DNA from: an uncultured bacterium
Lineage (GTDB): Bacteria > Bacillota > Clostridia > Lachnospirales > Lachnospiraceae
Reading direction: 5' to 3'
Length of the DNA: 64,000 bases
Assembly (NCBI GenBank): GCA_947063875.1
Contig: CAMSTY010000001.1
Location: forward strand, 48,790-112,789
Under the pieces are notes generated by a model that saw only the letters and a program-made list of their open reading frames with translations, made no database searches and was not told where the DNA came from. The position numbers and the translations under genes are program-made. Of this stretch, positions 56,240 to 64,000 are shown piece by piece; position 1 is the stretch's first letter, and the number at the start of each line of letters is the position of its first letter.

Positions 56240-57872
56240 TGTTATATGCCGCAGGCGGATGCCTGCGGCAGCTGTTGTGCTGGCAGTAGTGATGATGTTT
56301 GGAGGATGTACTCCCAGAGGACATACCATGGAAAGCGCGGATATTTTGGGCCGGGAAGCAGTGCCGAAGGAAGCGAAGCGGCTGTCGGGAGGATCGGGAC
56401 AGGAGGCGGAAGAAGAAAAGCAGGAAGACAGAGAAGCCTGCAAAGAATACGCAGAAAATCAGGATAAGGATTTGGATCATCAATTGCAGACAGCAGTAGT
56501 GCTTTTTTCCGACTCTACGGACATGCTGGCAAACGGAGAGAGAAAAGCCGCCATGCATACGATGCTTGTCGAAAACGGCCTCTTCTATGTTCCGGTTAAT
56601 GGAGTTGCGGAATATATGGGAGCCAGTCTGGCGGAATATGAGCAGATGCTTTACATCAGCAGCCAAGGGGTTCTGTCCGTAATTGCAGAGCCCTATAATA
56701 TCGCGCTGACCGGTACGACTGCAGAGATCCTGAGAGGCTGTGTGATGAAGCGGGAGGGCTGCTATTATGTTCCGGCGCAGAATCTGGCTGCCCTGCTTCA
56801 TGTACCAGTAGTTTGCAGTATTCTGCAGGGAACCGTGATTGTAGGAGGCCTGGGGGAATTTACGGAAGAAGATATCCGGAAAATCCGCTATGAATTCGGA
56901 CTGAAGGAAAGAAAAACTACAATTGCTGAAGAACTGGAAAAAGCGTGCGGCAGCCAGAAGGCGCCGATGTGGCAATGCCTGGAGGCGCTGAACAGAGGAT
57001 GTCTGTATCGGACGGACATGGACGGACGGATAGGAAGATGGGAGCTGCTGGCGGACGGGAGTATGCGTTGGGAGCATATGGAATTGGATATGCGGTATGA
57101 ACCGAACCGGCTCTATATGGCCGGCAGAGAGAGCAGGAGCCGGCAGTTGTATCTAGCCGGAAAGGAATCCGATGCAGTGGGATGGATTCCGGAATTGCAA
57201 CAGGAGGAAGAATTGCGGGAAGAAGTAAAAGGACGCATCGAGGAGAAAGCCGCCCGTGAGCTGTCCGTGTATTTTCACGGATTTAAAAAAGTGCAAAAGG
57301 AAGAGTCAGATAAGCTTTGGGAGCAGCTGGAGAAGGAAGCACAGCCTGGTGATATACTGCTGTTCCACAACCCTTCTTCTGCTGCCCGTTACGGTTATCT
57401 GAATCACAGTGCCCTGATACTGGAAAAGAGTGAGCAGGGACTTCATCTTTTGCAGGCCAGAGGGAGTGAGGACGGCGTCGGGGCGGAGAAGGAGATGGAC
57501 TGGCTCTCTTATGAGAAATTTCACGAAAAAGGTTACTGGCAAGGCAATGAGGTGATCCTGCTTGGCCGGGTGGAAGATGCCCCAAGGGATGTTAGAAACA
57601 AACTGGCACGGGAGGCTCCTGGTTTTTATAAGGGATATCAGTTTGGCTACGGAAGTTTCCGCGGACAGAAGGAGACCAATTGCGCGGAACTGATTTCCGA
57701 GACCTATGACAGAGCAGGAATCCCGATTCTGGAAGAGAAGGGTTCCCGGCTGCGGATGCTTCTTGAGGGCAAGGCAAAGAATCTTGTGGTGCTGCCGGAT
57801 GATCTGGCGCTTTCCGACAAGCTGAAAATCCGTGCATTCTGGCTGGCAGAGGAAGAGGAGGCGGGAAGATGA
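56202..57872 (+). CDS. Probable lipoprotein with stalk-like domain and permuted papain-like (YiiX-type) peptidase
   Basis: 556 residues. Signal segment (about 19-35) ends MFGGC, a fair lipobox. About residues 110-220 look like copper amine oxidase N-terminal-like pairs (FYVPVNGVAEYMGASL; YYVPAQNLAALLHV), common in Firmicutes surface proteins. The C-terminal part (about 375-520) starts GDILLFHN, has His402 in NHSALIL and Cys494 in TNCAELISETYD, the His-then-Cys order of the YiiX/YebB group. It overlaps the giant gene by 38 bp with GGAGG at 56191. Confidence 0.78.
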   Translation: MRNPKIRRDRKNNVICRRRMPAAAVVLAVVMMFGGCTPRGHTMESADILGREAVPKEAKRLSGGSGQEAEEEKQEDREACKEYAENQDKDLDHQLQTAVVLFSDSTDMLANGERKAAMHTMLVENGLFYVPVNGVAEYMGASLAEYEQMLYISSQGVLSVIAEPYNIALTGTTAEILRGCVMKREGCYYVPAQNLAALLHVPVVCSILQGTVIVGGLGEFTEEDIRKIRYEFGLKERKTTIAEELEKACGSQKAPMWQCLEALNRGCLYRTDMDGRIGRWELLADGSMRWEHMELDMRYEPNRLYMAGRESRSRQLYLAGKESDAVGWIPELQQEEELREEVKGRIEEKAARELSVYFHGFKKVQKEESDKLWEQLEKEAQPGDILLFHNPSSAARYGYLNHSALILEKSEQGLHLLQARGSEDGVGAEKEMDWLSYEKFHEKGYWQGNEVILLGRVEDAPRDVRNKLAREAPGFYKGYQFGYGSFRGQKETNCAELISETYDRAGIPILEEKGSRLRMLLEGKAKNLVVLPDDLALSDKLKIRAFWLAEEEEAGR

Positions 57873-58546
57873 AAAATCCGGAAATTCCGTTGCTGGAGTT
57901 GAGGAAGATACAAAAGTCTTATTCGGAGGGAGAGCAGAGGCTTTTGGTGCTGAGGGGAATATGCCTTGCTGTCTATCCTGGAGATTTTGTGGCGATTCTG
58001 GGAAAAAGCGGAAGCGGGAAGACCACTCTTTTGCAGATTATGGCCGGGATTCAGGCGCCAGATGAGGGAGAAGTGCGGATGGAAGGAAAAACCATCGGAA
58101 GAGGCGAACGGGCGCGAAGCAGCTACCGGCGTCTGCAGGTAGGGCTGATTCAGCAGGATTACGGGTTGATAGAAGAACTGACAGTGCTGGAAAATGTGGA
58201 ACTGGCGATAAAAATGGTTCGCGGAAGACAGGACCCGCGCAGGATGCTGGAACGATTCGGACTTATTGAAAAACAGAACCGTTATCCCCGAAGCTTAAGC
58301 GGAGGGGAAAAACAAAGGACGGCCATTGCGCGTGCATTGGCGAAAGAACCTCGCATTCTTCTGTGCGATGAGCCGACCGGAGCGTTGGACAGGATTTCGG
58401 GGGGAATGGTAATGAAAGAACTGTTGCAGGCGAGCCTGCAGGGGCAGACAGTTGTGCTGATCACACATGACCAGGAGCATGCACAGCTAGCGTCACATAT
58501 TTATAAATTAGAGGATGGCAGACTGGAAAAATGGGAAAAATCGTAA
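57869..58546 (+). CDS. ABC transporter ATP-binding protein (MacB/LolD type)
   Basis: 225 residues: Walker A GKSGSGKTT, Q-loop, signature LSGGEKQRTAIARALA, Walker B ILLCDEPTGALD and the H-loop TH. The MacB/LolD-like set usually pairs with a FtsX-like permease, here encoded directly after with an overlap of 16 bp. It also overlaps the lipoprotein gene by 4 bp, so all three may be one unit. Confidence 0.93.
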   Translation: MKNPEIPLLELRKIQKSYSEGEQRLLVLRGICLAVYPGDFVAILGKSGSGKTTLLQIMAGIQAPDEGEVRMEGKTIGRGERARSSYRRLQVGLIQQDYGLIEELTVLENVELAIKMVRGRQDPRRMLERFGLIEKQNRYPRSLSGGEKQRTAIARALAKEPRILLCDEPTGALDRISGGMVMKELLQASLQGQTVVLITHDQEHAQLASHIYKLEDGRLEKWEKS

Positions 58547-60342
58547 TACGTGGATTTTTCAGAAACCGGCGTTATTGGTCTTTGCTGGCAGTCCTGAGCC
58601 TGGCATTTAATACAGCGTTGGCCATTCTTAGTTACGGGGACGGCTTGTTTGAGCGGGAGTGGAGGAATTTTCAGAAAGGTCAGGAGATTCCCCGGCTTGT
58701 GCTCTATAGCAGGGAAGAGAAGGCGCCAATCATTGAGAAACGGCTAAGTCAGCATCCGGATATCCGCAGCGTCCGCCAGCCGGAAGAGATCGCCTTTGAA
58801 AACAGACGTTCTTGGTATCTTGTGGGAAACCAGGAAAAGCTGGAACGGCTGGAAGAGGATGCCAAGCGGTGGGAAGGAGTATCCTGTCAGCGGTACACGG
58901 ACACGTCGCATTTTGCCAACGCCTGTGAAATGAGCAGGATGTTGGGGCATATTACCGTGTTTTTTTCTGTCTTGTTTGCCCTGGCAGAAGCGGCCTGTCT
59001 ATTAGCCGTAACGCTGGCCGTGAAAAAGATCCGGGAAAGAACAGATGAAAGTTACCGGATACAGGGAGTGGAGGGAAGCGTTCTCCTGGCAGGCTATGTT
59101 GTCTATCTGGGGAGTGCGCTTGCCGTAGGAATGACGGCTGGCTGTTGGCTGGGGGGCCGAATCGGAATAAAGCTGGCGCAGGAAGGCCTGACGCGCCTTG
59201 GGATCTCGTGCAGTCTGGCGGGAAACATAAAGTTTCCCTGGTATCTGGCTGGTATCCCCGCGATGATTATGTTGACGGTGTTTGGAAGAGAACGTCCTGG
59301 ATTTTTAAGAATCAGCAGCCTGTGTGCTCTGTTTCTTGCGGTGGTCGTGACGACGGCAGCATTACAGTATGAGAGGGCGCGGGTGAAACTGACGGATGAT
59401 ATTTTTGAGAAAAGGTATCATTATAAACAACTGCTTCTGTTTGATGATTTTCTGGAACGGGAAATAGCCGAAAAAAAGATGGAAGAGGCAGGAGAGACGG
59501 ATTATGAATGGATGGCCGGGCTTTTTGTGACACTCAAAAAGGATGGTTATAAGGTGCATTCCCAGGTTATGGCAATCTGTTCGGACAGCAGGGCCGTGCA
59601 GCTGTATGATCAGAAAGGACAGAGGATATTCCCGCGCAGCAACCAGATTGTGATCAGCAGCCAGACAGCAAAGCGTCTACAGGCAGACAAAGGGGATATC
59701 CTGTCCTATGAGGCTTTTCCAGGTGGGCATTGTGTGAAGGGAAGCTGTCTGATCGGAGACGTTTCGGAGCAGTACAGCCAGTTTACAGAGTATGTACTTC
59801 TGGAGGATGCGGCAGGTTATCTGCAGTCCGGAGGAGTGGTTGGCGGATGTTTTTTGATGGGAGAAAGCGGGCGGAGGACGGATGGAGTCCGGTATCTTGG
59901 CGGGACCCGGGAACAGAAGATGAAAATGGAAGAGTCTTTTCATACCGTCGCTCAGATCAGCAGAAGCTGCTGCCTGGCCTCTGTTTTTATCGGAGGCCTG
60001 ATGGGTTTTCTCTTCTGCAGGAGTCTGCTGGACACGCATAGAGAAAGCTGTCGCTGCCGGTATTTCCTGGGGCAGAACAGATGGGAGATTTTCTGGTTCC
60101 TGGTCAGGCAGGGGCTGTATCAGCTGTTACTGGCAATAGCAGGAGGCTTTGCGGCAGGTACAGCGGCAGCGGCTCTGTTTTTGAAGGAGATATCGTCGGA
60201 TCGTTTTTCTTATCCGCCCGTTTGGGGAGAGGAAGTATGGTTTTCCTTGTATTCTCCATGCCTTTATACTATAATATGCGTGGTTGGAATGATGTATTTT
60301 GTCCGTGGAAGGAAGCGGATGGAAAAGACAGACAGAAAATAG
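58531..60342 (+). CDS. ABC transporter permease-like membrane protein
   Basis: 603 residues. About eight hydrophobic segments: near 15-32, 140-165, 185-208, 235-252, 260-280, and three in the last third (about 480-500, 520-545 and 570-590). Large extracellular loops lie at 33-135 and 285-470. The layout recalls FtsX/MacB- or BceB-like permeases, but I see no diagnostic motif. Partner of the ATPase upstream. Substrate unknown. Confidence 0.75.
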   Translation: MGKIVIRGFFRNRRYWSLLAVLSLAFNTALAILSYGDGLFEREWRNFQKGQEIPRLVLYSREEKAPIIEKRLSQHPDIRSVRQPEEIAFENRRSWYLVGNQEKLERLEEDAKRWEGVSCQRYTDTSHFANACEMSRMLGHITVFFSVLFALAEAACLLAVTLAVKKIRERTDESYRIQGVEGSVLLAGYVVYLGSALAVGMTAGCWLGGRIGIKLAQEGLTRLGISCSLAGNIKFPWYLAGIPAMIMLTVFGRERPGFLRISSLCALFLAVVVTTAALQYERARVKLTDDIFEKRYHYKQLLLFDDFLEREIAEKKMEEAGETDYEWMAGLFVTLKKDGYKVHSQVMAICSDSRAVQLYDQKGQRIFPRSNQIVISSQTAKRLQADKGDILSYEAFPGGHCVKGSCLIGDVSEQYSQFTEYVLLEDAAGYLQSGGVVGGCFLMGESGRRTDGVRYLGGTREQKMKMEESFHTVAQISRSCCLASVFIGGLMGFLFCRSLLDTHRESCRCRYFLGQNRWEIFWFLVRQGLYQLLLAIAGGFAAGTAAAALFLKEISSDRFSYPPVWGEEVWFSLYSPCLYTIICVVGMMYFVRGRKRMEKTDRK

Positions 60343-60361
60343 AAACAGGAATGGAAAGCAT

Positions 60362-61543
60362 ATGACAGAATTGCTGGTGCGGAAATTTATAAAAAATTAT
60401 GAGCAGACCGAGGAACCGCAGGTGCGTGCCGCCTATGGGATGTTGGCCGGCCTGGTTGGCATTTGCTGCAATCTGATTTTATTTGGGGCAAAAGTGGCAG
60501 TCGGAGCAGTGACCGGCAGCATTTCCATTATGGCAGACGCCTTTAATAATCTGTCGGATGCCGCGTCTTCCATTGTGGGGTTTGTAGGGGTGTGGCTGGC
60601 GCAGAAACCCGCGGATGAGCAGCACCCTTTCGGACATGGGCGCATTGAATATATTTCGGCATTTATCGTATCCTTTCTGGTGATTGAGGTGGGTTTTTCG
60701 CTGCTTAAGACATCGGTGGGAAAGCTTTTGCACCCGGGCGAATTGTCTTTCGGACTGATTCCGGTGGGGATATTGGCTCTGTCAGTGCTGGTAAAGCTGT
60801 GGCTGGCGTTGTTTAACCGGAAGCTGGGAAAACGAGTGAACTCTGCGGTTATGACGGCTACGGCAGCAGACTCGTTGGGAGATGTGGCGGCGACATCGGC
60901 CACGATTCTGTCGATTCTGGTGTTTGGACTCTGGCAGGTGAATATCGACGGCTTGATCGGACTGGCTGTCTCGGCGCTGGTGATGGTCGCCGGAGTCAAT
61001 ATTGCAAAAGATACTCTGGAGCCGTTGATCGGACAGCCGATCGATCCGGAAATATACCGGCGCATTGTGGAATTTGTGAATGGTTATGAGGGGATTGAGG
61101 GGAGCCATGATTTGATCGTTCACAATTATGGTCCCGGGCGCAGTATGGCTTCCATTCATGCGGAGGTACCCAGCGACGTGGACATCGAGGTGTCTCACGA
61201 GATTGTGGACCGGATCGAGAGGGATGCGGCAAAGCAACTGGGGATTTTCCTGGTGATTCATATGGACCCGGTGGCACTGAAGGATTCGCGGGTTCAGCAG
61301 CTGCGTCAGATGACGCAAGAGGTCTTAAAAAGCCTTGATGAACGTCTGACCATGCACGATTTCAGAATGGTCAGCGGGGAGCAGCGGATTAATCTGATCT
61401 TTGACCTGGTGGTGCCACGGGACTATACCGCGCAGATGCAGGAGGCGTGCAAGAGGGAGATCAGCCGCAGGATTCAGGAACGGGATGAACGATGCTTCTG
61501 CGTGATCACCGTAGAGTGTACGTATTGCCAGCGAAGCTGCTAG
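60362..61543 (+). CDS. Cation diffusion facilitator (CDF) transporter
   Basis: 393 residues with six membrane helices in the first 210 residues and a C-terminal ZT_dimer-like domain. The CDF signature with metal-binding Asp is SIMADAFNNLSDAASS (about 56-71), with HPFGHGRIEYI and TAAADSLGDVAAT (second site). It exports divalent metals such as zinc or manganese in exchange for protons. The start at ATG 60362 is right behind the permease gene. A longer frame from 60299 overlaps the permease and is rejected. Confidence 0.93.
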   Translation: MTELLVRKFIKNYEQTEEPQVRAAYGMLAGLVGICCNLILFGAKVAVGAVTGSISIMADAFNNLSDAASSIVGFVGVWLAQKPADEQHPFGHGRIEYISAFIVSFLVIEVGFSLLKTSVGKLLHPGELSFGLIPVGILALSVLVKLWLALFNRKLGKRVNSAVMTATAADSLGDVAATSATILSILVFGLWQVNIDGLIGLAVSALVMVAGVNIAKDTLEPLIGQPIDPEIYRRIVEFVNGYEGIEGSHDLIVHNYGPGRSMASIHAEVPSDVDIEVSHEIVDRIERDAAKQLGIFLVIHMDPVALKDSRVQQLRQMTQEVLKSLDERLTMHDFRMVSGEQRINLIFDLVVPRDYTAQMQEACKREISRRIQERDERCFCVITVECTYCQRSC

Positions 61544-61544
61544 C

Positions 61545-61699
61545 GTACTGGCTCATTTACTTTCAGCCAAATGACGCAGAATGAATTTTCGGTCTGTAAG
61601 GCGGCGGAGGAAGGCGATGCGGTGGCATCGTTGACCGACAACAATGCAGCAGATGGAAATTCAGGCAAGTCATTTGGCGAAATGTAAATGAGTCAGCAC
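61545..61699. repeat. Palindromic MITE-like element between the transporter and the sigma factor
   Basis: The arm GGCTCATTTACTTTCAGCC (left, from about 61550) and AAATGAC next to it are matched by an inverted arm GTCATTTGGCG...AATGTAAATGAGTC (61669-61695) on the right; about 24 of 26 bases fit with a one-base gap. Inside lie about 90 bp that encode nothing recognisable. No transposase. The rest of the gap to 61829 shows nothing else apart from an AT-rich promoter-like stretch. Confidence 0.6.
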
Positions 61700-61829
61700 A
61701 CCAGTGCGTTGAAAATTGCTGACTGCGTTAGTTATCAGTTAATAAGGAAGAATCTGGAAACAAAAACTTTATCCGATGGTGCAATAAGAAATGGTTTTGT
61801 TGCATTAAACTATCAGAAAGGGAATTCGA

Positions 61830-62357
61830 TTGGACGACGAGAAACTTTTAAAGCGAGTGGCGGCGGGGGACGCGGAGGCATTCCGACAGCTGTACCACAA
61901 CACAGACCGGACAGTTTACAGCTTCATATTGTCTATTTTGAAGAATCCCCAGGATGCGGAAGAAGTAATGCAGGAAACCTATTTGAAGATATGGACCTCC
62001 GCAGCCTCTTACCAGTCACAGGGAAAACCGCTGGCATGGATTTTTACCATCGCCCGCAACCTGTGTTACATGCGGTTCCGCGATCAGAAACGCCAGGCGG
62101 ATATCGGACTGGATGATTTGAACGGGGAGGAGACAGGAGAGGTCTGTCTTCCGCTGGAGAACATGACGGATGCGATTGTACTTAAATCGGCGTTGGAGAT
62201 CTTAAAGGAGGACGAGCGTCAGATCGTGCTGCTCCATGCTTCGGCGGGACTGAAGCACCGGGAGATCGCTGCAGATCTGCAGATGCCGCTTGCTACCGTA
62301 CTGTCTAAGTACAATCGGGCCATTAAAAAATTAAAACAATATTTAAGAGAGGAGTGA
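61830..62357 (+). CDS. ECF-type RNA polymerase sigma factor
   Basis: 175 residues. Region 2 is AFRQLYHNTDRTVYSFILS through DAEEVMQETYLKIW; region 4 is LKEDERQIVLLHASAGLKHREIA with a helix-turn-helix. No region 3 or extra domain. TTG start 61830 follows AAAGGG at 61817-61822. It overlaps the downstream membrane protein gene, the usual sigma/anti-sigma arrangement. A + strand frame at 61688-62116 is a shadow. Confidence 0.92.
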   Translation: MDDEKLLKRVAAGDAEAFRQLYHNTDRTVYSFILSILKNPQDAEEVMQETYLKIWTSAASYQSQGKPLAWIFTIARNLCYMRFRDQKRQADIGLDDLNGEETGEVCLPLENMTDAIVLKSALEILKEDERQIVLLHASAGLKHREIAADLQMPLATVLSKYNRAIKKLKQYLREE

Positions 62358-62362
62358 GATGT

Positions 62363-63814
62363 GTGAAACAACTGAATAACAGGCAGATCGAGATGCATCT
62401 GAAGTCAGCCGTGGACGCGCTCACTCCCAATGTATTGGATCGGATTGATTTGTCCGTTCCCCAGATACAGTTATCGGACCCGGAGCGGCAGAATCAGGCA
62501 GTGATCCTGCGTCTGCAGCGGCGGATGCGCGGGTTTGCAGCCGTGGCCGCAGTCTGTGTGTGCCTGGTTTTGGCTGGCGGGGGGACTTTCCATTATCACA
62601 TGGAAAACCGCCGGGTTGAGTCGGTTATCGGACTCGATGTGAATCCCAGCGTGGAACTTTCCATCAACCGTCGGGAACAGGTGCTGGAAGCCCGTGCATT
62701 GAATGCGGATGCGGAAGAGATTTTGGACGGCATGGATTTAAAGGGTGTGGAGTTGAATGTGGCGGTCAACGCAGTGGTCGGTTCCATGGTGACCCACGGC
62801 TACCTGAATGACCTGGACAATGCGATCCTGGTGACGGTAAGCAATGATAGTGTACGCAAGGCGAAGGAACTGCGTGCCAGCGTAGTGGACGATATAGAGA
62901 GAACCTTACAGGAGAACCAGGTAGAAGCCGTGGTTTATGACCAGCAGGTGATTGAAGATGAGGAGATGGAGGCGCTTGCCCGTCAATATGGGATTTCTTA
63001 CGGCAAGGCTTACTTTTTAAAAGAACTGATTGAGCAGAACGATTCTTTGAGCATGGAAGAGATGGAGAAGCTGTCTTCCATGACCATGGAGGAGATCGCC
63101 CGCAGGATTGCGGAGGATTCCTACGAACTTGGGGAACTGGCGGACAGGGCGACCGAGCCGGAGACCATACCGCACACGGAGGAGGCCACAGAGCCGGAGA
63201 GCGCCGCACAGGAGACATCCACGGAGGAGAGCAGCACAAGACAGCCGGAGAGCAGTGAGGAGACGCTGCCAGAGACAACAGGAACAACGGCGGCAACGGC
63301 AGCGCCGGAGACCACCAAAGAGCCGGAGGAAGAGGCCGGGGAGGATTCGGTGGAGATTGATTATGTGGACTGTGAGGGAGGGTTGATCTATGTGTATTTT
63401 AAGGACCGGATAAAATGGAAGAATCCCTCGGTGGTCGTGCGCGACGAGGAGGGGAATTCCTACGCGGCGATTATGGATGAGACATCCCGCAACGAATGTT
63501 CGTTTGAGGTAAGCGGACTGGAAGAGGGAGAGAATTATATCTTTGTACTGGGCGGCCTGAGCCGTGCCGGCAGTGATGTGTTTACTACGGTGACAGGGTA
63601 TTTTGAGAGTCCGGACATTGATGAAGACGCCTGGGATGGGATGGAAGAGGACCCGGATGATGAGACCGAAGATGACAGAGAGACAAAGAATGAGACATGG
63701 CCCAGCCAGGAAGAGTCCTCCAGGGAGATGACGACAGAAGACGAAAAACAGGAGGAATCCCAAGAAACGGAAAGTCCGGATGAGAAGGAGGAGGAGGAAT
63801 CCGGACAGCAGTAG
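62363..63814 (+). CDS. RsgI-like transmembrane anti-sigma factor
   Basis: 483 residues. A short cytoplasmic N-terminus binds sigma in relatives; a membrane helix (about 53-75); then an RsgI-type domain starting VIGLDVNPSVELSINR with the Asn94-Pro95 pair, the autocleavage site known for RsgI proteins; an acidic Glu/Thr linker; a beta domain (about 330-420); and a Glu/Asp-rich tail. AGAGGAG lies 8 bp before GTG 62363; a GTG at 62354 overlapping the sigma stop is also possible. Confidence 0.85.
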   Translation: MKQLNNRQIEMHLKSAVDALTPNVLDRIDLSVPQIQLSDPERQNQAVILRLQRRMRGFAAVAAVCVCLVLAGGGTFHYHMENRRVESVIGLDVNPSVELSINRREQVLEARALNADAEEILDGMDLKGVELNVAVNAVVGSMVTHGYLNDLDNAILVTVSNDSVRKAKELRASVVDDIERTLQENQVEAVVYDQQVIEDEEMEALARQYGISYGKAYFLKELIEQNDSLSMEEMEKLSSMTMEEIARRIAEDSYELGELADRATEPETIPHTEEATEPESAAQETSTEESSTRQPESSEETLPETTGTTAATAAPETTKEPEEEAGEDSVEIDYVDCEGGLIYVYFKDRIKWKNPSVVVRDEEGNSYAAIMDETSRNECSFEVSGLEEGENYIFVLGGLSRAGSDVFTTVTGYFESPDIDEDAWDGMEEDPDDETEDDRETKNETWPSQEESSREMTTEDEKQEESQETESPDEKEEEESGQQ

Positions 63815-63884
63815 GGAAAAACGGCAGACAGCGACACACGGAAAGGGTTATGGGAAATTTATAATAAAAATATTTAAAAACCAC

Positions 63885-63913
63885 TTGACGGATCAGATGC
63901 TTTCGTGTATAAT
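63885..63913 (+). promoter_or_regulatory. Promoter of tRNA-Gln
   Basis: TTGACG at 63885-63890 and TATAAT at 63908-63913 with a 17-bp spacer, 18 bp before the tRNA. Confidence 0.8.
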
Positions 63914-63930
63914 GGTCTTCGTTGCAGCGA

Positions 63931-64000
63931 TGGGCTATCGCCAAACGGTAAGGCAACGGACTCTGACTCCGTCATTTCAAGGTTCGAATCCTTGTAGCCC
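63931..64000 (+). tRNA. tRNA-Gln (anticodon CTG), last base cut by window edge
   Basis: Acceptor TGGGCTA pairs with TAGCCC and the next base beyond the edge. The D arm is GCC...GGC, the anticodon stem ACGGA/TCCGT encloses CTCTGAC with anticodon CTG at 63963-63965, and the T arm CAAGG-TTCGAAT-CCTTG is complete. Confidence 0.95.

Noticed and set aside
53609..56443. A 944-codon frame on the minus strand opposite the giant VWA gene
   Set aside because: It is antisense to a gene with clear domains and its translation is low-complexity His/Arg/Ile without a fold or ribosome site. Long antisense frames arise from the codon bias of Asp-rich repeats.
36774..57872. Type VII secretion or prophage origin for the signalling cluster
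   Set aside because: No WXG100 proteins, FtsK/EssC ATPase, integrase, capsid or terminase genes seen.
36774..57872. Straight TerY-type triad
   Set aside because: The PP2C/kinase/VWA set is partly present but the VWA protein is a large surface protein and no TerD/TerC-type gene is seen; kept only as a comparison.
61688..62116. 142-codon + strand frame overlapping the ECF sigma gene
   Set aside because: Different frame from the sigma factor, with a Gly/Arg-rich translation and no domain; the sigma factor has clear motifs.

Overview
The window looks like a chromosomal segment of a spore-forming, Gram-positive Clostridia bacterium, most likely a Lachnospiraceae. The order mazG / hup / rqcP (yabO) / yabP / yabQ / divIC / spoIIE-like / tilS / hpt / ftsH is the classic Firmicutes block. 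Ribosome binding sites are strong AGGAGG types, promoters are SigA-like, and the surface proteins carry cell-wall-binding repeats. I cannot name a species. Almost every gene is on the + strand; the exceptions are a penicillin-binding protein at the left edge and a cell-wall-binding protein near 21 kb.

Layout. 1-8.5 kb holds housekeeping genes: a class A PBP (cut by the left edge), murC, a cluster of DnaA-box-like sites in front of a DnaD-type plus DnaC/DnaI-type helicase-loader pair, a long form of PRPP synthetase, signal peptidase I and a sugar-nucleotidyltransferase. 8.5-20.5 kb holds a GlgX-like protein that has lost its catalytic residues, then the mazG-to-ftsH block, then an intact GH13 amylase/neopullulanase. 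20.5-36.7 kb is a surface region: a secreted cell-wall-binding protein, then an operon-like run for a wall or capsular glycopolymer (TPP enzyme, two SDR epimerases, a deoxysugar C-methyltransferase, three GT2 glycosyltransferases, a polyprenyl-phosphate sugar-phosphate transferase), an LCP-family ligase and an HtrA protease.

The most unusual part starts at a near-consensus promoter at 36.77 kb and runs to about 57.9 kb. It packs together two PP2C phosphatases, two active-looking Ser/Thr kinases (one with an extracellular solute-binding-protein-like sensor, one with PASTA repeats), a pseudokinase lacking all catalytic residues, three FHA-type proteins (one canonical, two without the phosphothreonine-binding residues, one of these with nine acidic-Thr motifs) and a series of membrane proteins. 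Eleven proteins in this stretch carry short CxxC...CxxC zinc ribbons, mostly at the N-terminus. The extracellular parts include a YARHG domain, a propeller-like region, a discoidin-like domain, an M15 peptidase and a 1354-residue calcium-repeat/VWA protein. I read it as a phosphothreonine signalling system coupled to the cell surface. It resembles PP2C/kinase/VWA triads in content but is much larger, and I know of no description of this exact set.

57.9-64 kb holds an ABC transporter pair, a cation diffusion facilitator, a palindromic non-coding element, an ECF sigma factor with an RsgI-like anti-sigma factor, and a tRNA-Gln(CUG) running into the right edge.
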